A stretch of DNA of 58,547 nt, taken from contig JAGBHF010000048.1 in assembly GCA_017935645.1 (NCBI GenBank), forward strand, positions 1 to 58,547, in the 5' to 3' direction. Under the pieces are notes generated by a model. It saw only the letters and a program-made list of their open reading frames with translations. It made no database searches and was not told the origin of the DNA. The stretch is from Bacteroidaceae bacterium (GTDB taxonomy: Bacteria; Bacteroidota; Bacteroidia; Bacteroidales; Barnesiellaceae_A). The translations under genes and the position numbers were made by a program. This document shows, piece by piece, positions 51,321 through 58,547 of this stretch (position 1 is its first letter; every line of letters starts with the position of its first letter).

Positions 51321-51372
51321 TAAACGCTACGCCGACACTCGTGTCGGGTGTCGGCGTAAGCGGTTGCGTTTA
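51321..51372. repeat. Two-layer palindrome between two T9SS-client genes
   Basis: Inner perfect 11-base arms TACGCCGACAC / GTGTCGGCGTA (51328-51338 and 51348-51358) and outer TAAACGC / GCGTTTA (51321-51327 and 51366-51372). It starts directly after the stop codon of the Omp28-like gene at 51373, so it is a likely 3' stem-loop for that mRNA, though no long T-run follows. Confidence 0.65.
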
Positions 51373-53256
51373 TTATAATATTACTTTGTAACTGTTGCCG
51401 TCTACATTAACAATGTAGATACCGTTATTTTCAACGTCGATTATTGTAGTTCCTTCTACAACTGTTACCAAGCGACCGTCGATGGCAAATACTTCGGCTT
51501 GATGGTATGTGCCTGCTATGTATATTTTGCCGTTGGCAGCCCATACGTTCACAGCGTCTTTCTCGATTTTTTCGGCCGACGAGTCGTAGTTGAGGTCTTT
51601 GTACTCGGTATTATATACATTGCAATTGTTGATGTCTTTACCGTCGTAGTGTGCAATAAAAGCTATCACCTCCATGTTTTCGGGTTTCCACTTTTCGCTC
51701 AACTCATAGGTATAGGTTACATCATATTGGTTGTTGGTTATGTCAAGCTCATCGCCCCATGTGCTGGTCAGTACCGCACGGATGGCATGGTTGTGCTCAT
51801 AGTCATTGCCACCACCTTGTTGAAAGTTTATCATGCCACTTTCGGTAACAAAGATATTGATGTAGGGTGTTTGAGGCAGGTCTATTACACTCTCGCCATA
51901 CACTCTCACGGCGAGTTCGCGAGTCTCGGCGTTGTATACATCATCGATGTTTACGGTTACAAATGCGGGTTGGTCGAGGCTGTAGTTGATGAAATCTTGT
52001 ACATCATCTTTGTTGGTAATTCCAAATACAGGGCCTTCGGCCGGTCCGCTGTAGCCCATAGCACCTTGGTCGGCAAGGTTGCGACGATCCAACATCAAGG
52101 CAGGTGCATAGGTCGAACCTCCATAGAACGCGAGGAACGAGCGTGAAGCCGAGATTGTGTAGTTGTCTTGTCCGTAACCTGCGTGGTGTACCACAAGTGC
52201 TATATCATTGCGACCTTCGCGTATCTCTTTCATGATGGTGTGTGCGCGAGGACAGTTTACACATTGTGTTGTCGAGAACTCCTCTGCAAGAACTTTGCGA
52301 GGTACGAGGTTCGACATGCTGTTTACACTCTTAGTGAATGTGTTGTTTGCAGGATTCTCGTCGGCATTGCCATCTATGCTGGTTATCTCCACTGTTACGT
52401 CATATACACCGTCTTCTTCAATCGAAACAGCACCTTCGATTGCAAAGTTGCTTGTCTCACCCGAAGCTATTGAGGTTGTAATGGTACTCATTATAGGTGC
52501 GTTGTCGCCTATGGTTACAGCTACTTCAAATGAAGATACATTCATCGCAGCCACATTCTTTATGGTACCGAATATATCAAAATAATCTCCTGTGCGTACA
52601 TATTCCTTTATGCTCACGTCTTGCAATTCAAGGTCGTACTTGGGAAGGTTGTCGCCCGAGAGTGTAAACTTGATACAGTTGTTACCAAAGTTATAGTCGG
52701 CCAAGTGCTCCCATACCCACGATTGGCTGTCAATGTCGTAGAGGGCACAAATGTCACCATAAGGATTGGCTTCGTTTGCATCTACACCTACAGGATAAGC
52801 ATCTTCTTTTGTAACGGTCAGTTCATAACCGACAAAGAATCCCTCTCCGTCTAGTGTATAAGGTGTGTCCAGCACTATTTCGTTCCATTGTTGAGCGGTG
52901 AATTTGACACTTTGTGAGTATAGCAACTCGTCGCTATCCAACGAACGGAAAATAATGATTTGTGCATCGCTACCGGCATTATTGCCCAATCCGGCCGAAA
53001 TTTTGGTGATTTGCGAGCCTTGATATCTGGCGGCTACCTCTTGGGGCACTTCTATCACGGCGCGTATCGAACCGGCAACACCCCAACCAATTTGGCTTTC
53101 TATGTCACCGCAATAGCTATACTCCATGCTGAGTGTCTCCTCGCTTGTGGCTTGCGGAGCTGCCATGGCGCAAGGTGCTTGCTGTATGCGGAGTTGTTGT
53201 GCGTTGAGCATGATTGCCATTGTGGCAACCATGCTCAATATGATACTTCTTTTCAT
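51373..53256 (-). CDS. Secreted Omp28-like thioredoxin-fold protein with T9SS sorting tail
   Basis: A 627-residue protein with a signal peptide to about residue 19. Residues ~315-460 match the Omp28 family (VLAEEFSTTQCVNCPRAHTIMKEI and later VVHHAGYGQDNYTISASRSFLAFYGGSTYAPALMLDR), a thioredoxin-like fold with a C332-V-N-C335 pair at the active-site position. The part before it holds beta-rich modules (~205-305). The end is a type-A CTD (AEVFAIDGRLVTVVEG...NNGIYIVNVDGNSYKVIL). Omp28 of Porphyromonas gingivalis is an outer-membrane adhesin-like protein; redox activity of this CxxC is untested. It is 12 bases downstream of the 517-residue gene, in the same operon. Confidence 0.87.
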   Translation of the reverse strand: MKRSIILSMVATMAIMLNAQQLRIQQAPCAMAAPQATSEETLSMEYSYCGDIESQIGWGVAGSIRAVIEVPQEVAARYQGSQITKISAGLGNNAGSDAQIIIFRSLDSDELLYSQSVKFTAQQWNEIVLDTPYTLDGEGFFVGYELTVTKEDAYPVGVDANEANPYGDICALYDIDSQSWVWEHLADYNFGNNCIKFTLSGDNLPKYDLELQDVSIKEYVRTGDYFDIFGTIKNVAAMNVSSFEVAVTIGDNAPIMSTITTSIASGETSNFAIEGAVSIEEDGVYDVTVEITSIDGNADENPANNTFTKSVNSMSNLVPRKVLAEEFSTTQCVNCPRAHTIMKEIREGRNDIALVVHHAGYGQDNYTISASRSFLAFYGGSTYAPALMLDRRNLADQGAMGYSGPAEGPVFGITNKDDVQDFINYSLDQPAFVTVNIDDVYNAETRELAVRVYGESVIDLPQTPYINIFVTESGMINFQQGGGNDYEHNHAIRAVLTSTWGDELDITNNQYDVTYTYELSEKWKPENMEVIAFIAHYDGKDINNCNVYNTEYKDLNYDSSAEKIEKDAVNVWAANGKIYIAGTYHQAEVFAIDGRLVTVVEGTTIIDVENNGIYIVNVDGNSYKVIL

Positions 53257-53268
53257 ATCAGTCTACTA

Positions 53269-54822
53269 TTATAATTTGTACACTTTACCTGTTACCGATA
53301 CACCGTTCATTTCGGCAGTAACCACATATACTCCGTTTGAGAGGTTCTCTACGTTCAATGTTGTAACTTTGCCGTTGTGCATCATGGCTTGTTTGCCGCA
53401 GATGTCATAAATTACAATGTTGCTTGCTTCGTTGCCAAAGCGCAATTCGTCGCCGGCCAATACAATGTCGTTGTTTTGGGGTGTGTCGAGTGTTTTCTTG
53501 ATGTCGCTCATGAAGCCGGGCAATTTCACGCAGAATACCTCTTTGTTTTCGAGGTCGCCTTCGGGTGTTACCGAGCGATATACACCTACGATTACTGACA
53601 TATCGGGAGCAACGCTGCTACATTCGATATACTCGGTGTTGGGGGGAAGGTATGACCAAAGGTCGAGCTTGTACTCATCGTGCAACCACTCCGACAATTC
53701 TATTGCCTCTGTGCTACCTGCGGGCTTGAGATAGAAGTTGATACCGTCGGTCGAAATGAGGTCTCCATCGTTGCTCACACCGTATGTATACCAGCCGTTG
53801 CCGATGTTCTCGTATTTGGTGAGTTCGCCTGTTTCAAGGTTGAAGAGTACGGGGTAGCTGTGTGAGGTCTTCTCGATTGACAAGTCACCGGGTTCCCATG
53901 TATACTCCGACTCGGTTGCCATAGGAGCAATCCACTTACCGTTGCAACTCATGATGATAGGTACTGCTGTTACTTCAAAGCCTGTTTTCCATTCAGTCCA
54001 GAAGTTGTATTGCCACTCGGCAAATGCGCATTGATACTCCTCTACTTGATACATGTATTCGGGGTCGCCGGGCTCTACGGTTATGTAGTTATACATGTTG
54101 GGCTCTTGTGCCATCCACTTGTCGTAGATTTCGTTGCCATTGAAGGTGAGGTCTAAGAAAGGATATTCGTATGTCCATTCGCCATTGTTGTAAGTGTACA
54201 CAATGGGTTGATAGTAGCGACTCTTCTTCTCAACGCACACGCCTATTACGGTATTACCGTCGGCCGAGATGGTACGTGTCGAGATAAATTGTGTCTTTGT
54301 GCCAAGGAAGTCAGTCTCGGGATTGGGAAGCTCCTCATATACCCATGAGCCGTCTTCTTGCAATCGCCATATACAGGGGAATACTGTGTAGGGCTTTTCG
54401 GTGTCAATTGTACCCATAATAAATCCAACGATAATGGTACCGTCGGGGGTAATCTCATTGGCATATCCTTCTGTGATGCCGCTGTAGGGGAAGGGGAGAC
54501 GCTCCCACTCTTGACGATCAGGGTGGAAGATGGCGGGCATCATGTCGTGGTCTTTACCGACAATAAGTCCGTCGTCCGATACGTCCGAGAAACACATGTC
54601 GTCATACTCACCTGTGGCAGGTAGTACCATCAAACGCTCTTCCAATACGTCGAAACGATAAGCCTCGGTGTATTGACGTGTACCCACGATAAAACGTCCG
54701 TTACCTGATATACCCATGGTAAACCAAGGAGTACCGGTAAAAATCACATCGCACTCTTCTGTTGCGAATGATGAGATAGCCATCACTAACGATAGGGCTA
54801 AAATAGTAAATTTCTTTCTCAT
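53269..54822 (-). CDS. Secreted propeller-like protein with T9SS sorting tail
   Basis: A 517-residue protein with a signal peptide to about residue 20 (MRKKFTILALSLVMAISSFA). Repeated blocks such as MGISGNGRFIVGTRQYTEAYRF, FSDVSDDGLIVGKDHDMMPAIF and NEITPDGTIIVGFIMG resemble HAF-type repeats, which suggests a beta-propeller of about six blades. The C-terminus (NIVIYDICGKQAMMHNGKV...LSNGVYVVTAEMNGVSVTGKVYKL) is a type-A CTD. Function unknown. It is the first gene of the leftward cluster, with -7 TAACTTTG at 54888-54881. Confidence 0.82.
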   Translation of the reverse strand: MRKKFTILALSLVMAISSFATEECDVIFTGTPWFTMGISGNGRFIVGTRQYTEAYRFDVLEERLMVLPATGEYDDMCFSDVSDDGLIVGKDHDMMPAIFHPDRQEWERLPFPYSGITEGYANEITPDGTIIVGFIMGTIDTEKPYTVFPCIWRLQEDGSWVYEELPNPETDFLGTKTQFISTRTISADGNTVIGVCVEKKSRYYQPIVYTYNNGEWTYEYPFLDLTFNGNEIYDKWMAQEPNMYNYITVEPGDPEYMYQVEEYQCAFAEWQYNFWTEWKTGFEVTAVPIIMSCNGKWIAPMATESEYTWEPGDLSIEKTSHSYPVLFNLETGELTKYENIGNGWYTYGVSNDGDLISTDGINFYLKPAGSTEAIELSEWLHDEYKLDLWSYLPPNTEYIECSSVAPDMSVIVGVYRSVTPEGDLENKEVFCVKLPGFMSDIKKTLDTPQNNDIVLAGDELRFGNEASNIVIYDICGKQAMMHNGKVTTLNVENLSNGVYVVTAEMNGVSVTGKVYKL

Positions 54823-54880
54823 AATTGGTTAAAATAGGTTTGTATTTCTTTATGTTCTTTTATTTCATAGTATAGCGGTG

Positions 54881-54888
54881 CAAAGTTA
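54881..54888 (-). promoter_or_regulatory. -7 box of the leftward T9SS-client cluster
   Basis: Minus-strand TAACTTTG gives a start near 54874 and a leader of about 52 bases. A -33 TTG is not obvious. Confidence 0.55.
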
Positions 54889-55046
54889 CGATTAATTATT
54901 GATAACAGATATAAGTGTTGTTGTCTATTTTGTTAAAATTTGTAGATTATAGGCTCTCGTAGCTCCTAACGGCGACTGCGCGAATGACGATATATCTCGA
55001 TTAAAAAAAAACGATACGAGTTGGTGCTCGTTCGAAAAAAAATATA

Positions 55047-55054
55047 TAATTTTG
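55047..55054 (+). promoter_or_regulatory. -7 box of the 1049-residue YD-repeat gene
   Basis: TAATTTTG matches the consensus; TTG at 55021-55023 is a possible -33 with a long 23-base spacer. The leader is about 60 bases. Confidence 0.55.
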
Positions 55055-55121
55055 CACCATGAAATATTCTTCAAACACGCATCTTGAAATATTTATATAA
55101 AAACCTAATAATAAAAAGCTT

Positions 55122-58100
55122 ATGAAAACAAGATTACTTGCAATGGGTGTGAGCATCCTTGTTGCTATTGCATCATTGATGGCCCAAGCCGATGTGCAAC
55201 TTACTTACAAAGAAAAGTATGGCGACCACATGGGCGTTTCTTCGGCTTGTCAAGCCAAAGATTACTATTTCTACGACGCACAAGGTCGTGTAGTGCGTCA
55301 TGTATTTCACACTGCCGGTACATCGGGTATCTTCGAAGTTCAAAATGTCTATTATCACAACTTCGACGATAAAGGAAACCTTACCAGTGTAGTAAATTAT
55401 CAATGGCGACCCGCCTATTCCGACTGGTCGTTGAGTGATAGTATTGCGTATGAGTACGACGACAAAGGCAATTGTATTGCCGAGGTAGGTGGACGTGACA
55501 CATACAAGTACACCTATGATGAGAATGGTAATATTGTTACCAAAGTCGCTTCGGTAACTGTTACCGGTCAAGTGCTTCAGACAATCACTTACTCCGATTT
55601 TGTACCCGGTGTTGTCAACAAGCCTCGTGCCTACGAGTCGCAAGGCGCTTTCTCCAACTATGCCTACTCGGGCACAATGGAGTATGATGCCGCCTATCGT
55701 CTTGTAGTTGACGACCGCCTCACTGCCACCGGCTCAAAGATGCAACGCATCGAGTATACCTTCGACGATAAAGGTGTGTGTACAGCCGAGAAGTGGTATA
55801 CATCGCCCAGCTGGACTCCCGAGACCATTGTTGCCGGAAGTGAAGCAGATACTTTGTTCTTCAGCCGTGAAATTACTCGTACGCTCAAAGATGGTAAGTA
55901 CTATCAAGTTGCCGAGCGTGCCAAGGAGGCTGTAGACTTCGATCCCGTCGATTTCAGCCCCATTTATGCATGGGTTGACCAACCCTCCAAATTCCATGAG
56001 TATTATGCCGATATCAATGAGAATACTGCTCCCTCGGCATTGCTCCTCTCGAATGTTTCTACTGCCGAATTACCCAATTCGGTTAAGATTACAGCGCAAG
56101 CTCCTGCCGGCTTGACAGGTGCTCAATACATCATCTGGCGCAACTGGGAGATTGTAGCTACTGTTGAGGCTGTTGATGGTGTTATAGAGTATACCGATAG
56201 CAATGTTGAGAGCCGCACACATACCTACTTCGTACAGGCTTACGACCCCCAAACAGGTGCATACTATAATGTTACCGACCTTACTTCTATCAATATGTCG
56301 GTTAACTTGGCGCCGGTTGTCAATATTCGTTTGGTAGCAGGTCGCAAAGATACAGCAAGGGATGCCCAGACCGGTACTACTTACGAAACATATATTATCA
56401 CACTCGAGTGGGATGCTCCCGCTTGTGATTATCAAGTGAAGTCTTACCAAATCTTCCAAAAACCCTTTGCAATGCCCATCGCCACTGTTGAGGGTGATGT
56501 GTGCCGTGTTGAGTTGAGCATGCCCGATGAAGAGACTGCCGACATCCGCATCGATGCTATCTACGAATTGGGTACAGCTGCCGGTCAATATGTTACTTTC
56601 AATTGGGATAGTTCTGAGGACTTTGAGGGTGAGCAACCCGCCGATGTATTGACTCTTGTTAAGGATGATCATGGTGGCGAGCTTATCAACAACCTTTACA
56701 ATGCCGACAACAACTTGTATCGTGTCAAGAACTTGATGGGTACAAGTAGCGGTTACGGACCCAACTACCAATACTATTACAACTACGAGAATGGATTGCT
56801 CAGCGAGTATTACTTTATCCAATACAAAGAAATGGGTGTGTGGACCGATCCCAAAGATCACACCATTTATGAGTACGACGAACAAGGTCGTCTTGTAAGA
56901 AAAGAGAGCATCTATACATACAACGATATGTATGAGTATACCTACGACGAGCAAGGTCGCCTCGTGTCGTATACCAAGTATGGTAAGACCAACCGTAACA
57001 ATCCCGATGCCGAGTACGATAAGCCTTATCACACAGTGAATTATAGCGAATTTGATGCCAATAACAATCCCTTGCGCTCCGATTATATCGACCACCTCTA
57101 TGCCACCGGTACATACTATGTATTGTATACCTACGACGAGCAAGGTCGTGTGATTTTAGAGGAGTCTTGGAAACCCAACCTCAATACCGAAGACGAGAAC
57201 GATAGAATACCGAATTATAAGTATGAAAATACTTACGACGAGAACGGCATAATGGTCGATCGCATCAAGTCAAATAAGGATTGGGAGTCGGATGCTTTTG
57301 TGTATGCTTCTCGCGAAACTCGCACCAAGGTGTCGGATACTCAATACGATTTCCAAAGCTACAACTACGACGTGTATGACCTCGTATGGACTCCCTATAG
57401 AAGTCACACCGAGCACTATGCTGTGCTGGATGGTGCCTATGCTCCTCTCAACCTCAAGGTTGATTATATCAATAATGCCAACTTTACCAACGCCGTACAA
57501 TTGACTTGTACTGTGCCTGCCAAGGAAGTGCCTAATGCGCAATATATCGTGTGGTACGACTGGCAACCTGTCGATACCGTAGCCGCTGTAAATGGTAAGA
57601 TTACTTACATTGCCGAGAACTTGCCCAATGGTCGCGAAATAGAGTTCCTCGTTCAGTCGTACGATGCTGTCAACGATGTTATGTACAACGTATCTAATGC
57701 CGTAACAGCCAGCTATACTATCGAGTTGCCTCCTGTTACCAACTTGCGTTATGTAAAAACTACCGAAGGCGAGTTTGCCGATGGACATGGCTATATGCAC
57801 CCCGCCTATTGGGTACACTTCGAGTGGGATGCTCCCAAGACCGACCTCGCAATTGTGCGTTACAATGTATATGAGCAAGGTTGGGCTGTTCCTTTGAGAA
57901 CTACAACCAACACTTGCGACAGCCTCTCGGTATACCGTGAGAAGGACTTCAACTCTCCCGACCAACAACGCGAAATCATTGTAGAGGTATCGGTAGTATA
58001 CGAAATAGGCGAGTCGGAGAGCGTTTCTCAATCGTTCGAAATAGAGCACTCGGGCATTGAAGATGCTGCCGTAAGACGTGTGTATGTCGATGGTGATTAT

Positions 58101-58271
58101 CTCTATATCGACGGTGTTGCCGATGTGGTTATTTACAGTGCTTCGGGTATTATGGTTGAGAATTGTAACAATGTTACCGGTGTCAACCTTGCATCGTTGC
58201 CCAATGGAGTATATGTTGCGACTGTGAGAATGGCCGATAAGTTGCAAATTGTAAAGTTTATACGTAACTAA
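55122..58271 (+). CDS. Large secreted YD-repeat/FN3-like protein with internal duplication and T9SS sorting tail (1049 aa)
   Basis: Signal peptide to about residue 21 (MKTRLLAMGVSILVAIASLMA). The protein is two similar halves: YD-type repeats (~30-200 and ~500-700; for example YEYDDKGNCIAEVGG, YTYDEQGRLVSYTKYGK) each followed by a paired FN3-like region (~300-480 and ~770-950). The halves match in segments such as GAQYIIWRNWEIVATVEAVDG and NAQYIVWYDWQPVDTVAAVNG. It closes with a type-A CTD (ADVVIYSASGIMVENCNNV...LPNGVYVATVRMADKLQIVKFIRN). It is divergent from the 53-54 kb operon and related to the protein at 48279. A structural surface or adhesin role is inferred; no enzymatic or toxin motif is seen. 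Confidence 0.84.
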   Translation: MKTRLLAMGVSILVAIASLMAQADVQLTYKEKYGDHMGVSSACQAKDYYFYDAQGRVVRHVFHTAGTSGIFEVQNVYYHNFDDKGNLTSVVNYQWRPAYSDWSLSDSIAYEYDDKGNCIAEVGGRDTYKYTYDENGNIVTKVASVTVTGQVLQTITYSDFVPGVVNKPRAYESQGAFSNYAYSGTMEYDAAYRLVVDDRLTATGSKMQRIEYTFDDKGVCTAEKWYTSPSWTPETIVAGSEADTLFFSREITRTLKDGKYYQVAERAKEAVDFDPVDFSPIYAWVDQPSKFHEYYADINENTAPSALLLSNVSTAELPNSVKITAQAPAGLTGAQYIIWRNWEIVATVEAVDGVIEYTDSNVESRTHTYFVQAYDPQTGAYYNVTDLTSINMSVNLAPVVNIRLVAGRKDTARDAQTGTTYETYIITLEWDAPACDYQVKSYQIFQKPFAMPIATVEGDVCRVELSMPDEETADIRIDAIYELGTAAGQYVTFNWDSSEDFEGEQPADVLTLVKDDHGGELINNLYNADNNLYRVKNLMGTSSGYGPNYQYYYNYENGLLSEYYFIQYKEMGVWTDPKDHTIYEYDEQGRLVRKESIYTYNDMYEYTYDEQGRLVSYTKYGKTNRNNPDAEYDKPYHTVNYSEFDANNNPLRSDYIDHLYATGTYYVLYTYDEQGRVILEESWKPNLNTEDENDRIPNYKYENTYDENGIMVDRIKSNKDWESDAFVYASRETRTKVSDTQYDFQSYNYDVYDLVWTPYRSHTEHYAVLDGAYAPLNLKVDYINNANFTNAVQLTCTVPAKEVPNAQYIVWYDWQPVDTVAAVNGKITYIAENLPNGREIEFLVQSYDAVNDVMYNVSNAVTASYTIELPPVTNLRYVKTTEGEFADGHGYMHPAYWVHFEWDAPKTDLAIVRYNVYEQGWAVPLRTTTNTCDSLSVYREKDFNSPDQQREIIVEVSVVYEIGESESVSQSFEIEHSGIEDAAVRRVYVDGDYLYIDGVADVVIYSASGIMVENCNNVTGVNLASLPNGVYVATVRMADKLQIVKFIRN

Positions 58272-58301
58272 ACGAACACGGATATAATAAGTATCTTTCG
58301 A

Positions 58302-58336
58302 AGGTTGCATTAATGCGAGTTAATGCAACCTTTTTG
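58302..58336 (+). terminator. Intrinsic terminator of the 1049-residue gene
   Basis: AGGTTGCATTAA (58302-58313) pairs perfectly with TTAATGCAACCT (58320-58331), followed by a T-run to 58335. Confidence 0.9.
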
Positions 58337-58547
58337 TATTGTATAGGCTGTTTTTGTGTTTGTTAATTAATGTTTAAATATAATCTTAAAAAAGGCTCGC
58401 TTTATATTATACCTAAAATCCGCAGATAATTTTTCGAGTGTCAGATTTAGCCCTTGCTTGTGACGATTGTGTCTGACTCTAGGCTTAGAAACGCTTGACA
58501 TGACTTGTATGCAGACACCTTCCCCTTACCCCGTAAGGTCGAGAGGC
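58337..58547. other. Non-coding window end, unidentified
   Basis: AT-rich to about 58440, then a more GC-balanced stretch with repeated GTGTC/GACAC-type short inverted segments (58437-58446, 58468-58476 and 58512-58518). No reading frame or RNA family is recognisable; a feature running past the window edge is possible. Confidence 0.3.

Noticed and set aside
48279..58271. Rhs/polymorphic toxin system
   Set aside because: YD-like repeats are present but no Rhs core, no hypervariable toxin C-terminus and no immunity gene; both proteins end in a T9SS tail.
56070..58310. Two long minus-strand reading frames (56070-57143 and 57270-58310)
   Set aside because: They are shadows of the 1049-residue gene: rich in Ile/Val/His from reversed YD-repeat codons, with no family match. 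The plus frame has a signal peptide, repeats and sorting tail.

Overview
The window is bacterial chromosome from a member of the Bacteroidales, most likely a gut lineage (Barnesiella/Muribaculaceae-like; the genus is a guess). The signs are: Bacteroidota promoters of the form -33 TTG / -7 TAnnTTTG before many genes; seven secreted proteins ending in type IX secretion (T9SS) type-A C-terminal sorting domains; DUF4293 and DUF4270 genes, both typical of the phylum; a Rho factor with a long low-complexity insertion; and a Bacteroidales-type SRP RNA. There are no rRNAs, CRISPR arrays or recognisable transposases.

1-5.5 kb (minus strand): a compact run rluA-like -> DUF4293 -> mgtC-like -> antiporter -> guaA, with guaA cut by the window edge. 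5.6-10.8 kb (plus): a complete [FeFe]-hydrogenase unit in which the enzyme is followed by its three maturases HydE, HydG and HydF. 10.9-12.7 kb: a lone ATPase-TOPRIM (DUF4435) gene resembling OLD/PARIS anti-phage effectors, next to a tRNA-Thr. 12.7-16.5 kb: DUF4270 and a one-domain glycogen synthase diverge from panC-panD (pantothenate). 16.6-21.1 kb: MATE exporter, SRP RNA plus tRNA-Thr unit, a peroxide-response cluster (glutathione peroxidase, OhrR, membrane protein), Hsp20 and an ECF sigma factor. 21.4-31.1 kb: CstA, PHP phosphatase, MltG, tRNA-Ser, S9 peptidase, RuvX, peptide deformylase and EttA.

31.1-38.6 kb is the accessory part. A secreted leucine-rich-repeat protein gene sits between two 146-bp inverted repeats belonging to a larger palindrome-rich repeat family. 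Just upstream of that gene is a previously unannotated stretch whose minus strand folds into a near-continuous rod-like RNA of about 210 nt, with a promoter and a U-rich end (6S-like in shape). Next come two more secreted T9SS clients in one operon, headed by a perfect FNR-type box beside a Crp/Fnr regulator gene.

38.7-48.0 kb is housekeeping: threonine dehydrogenase and KBL ligase (divergent), a DEAD-box helicase, ArgR, Rho, TilS and a ROK kinase. 48.2-58.3 kb is a cluster of four large T9SS-exported proteins: two YD-repeat giants on opposite strands, an Omp28-like protein with a CxxC pair and a propeller-like protein. The strongest leads for something undescribed are the rod-like RNA at 33.3-33.6 kb, the inverted-repeat setting of its neighbour, and the FNR-type box at 37.93 kb.
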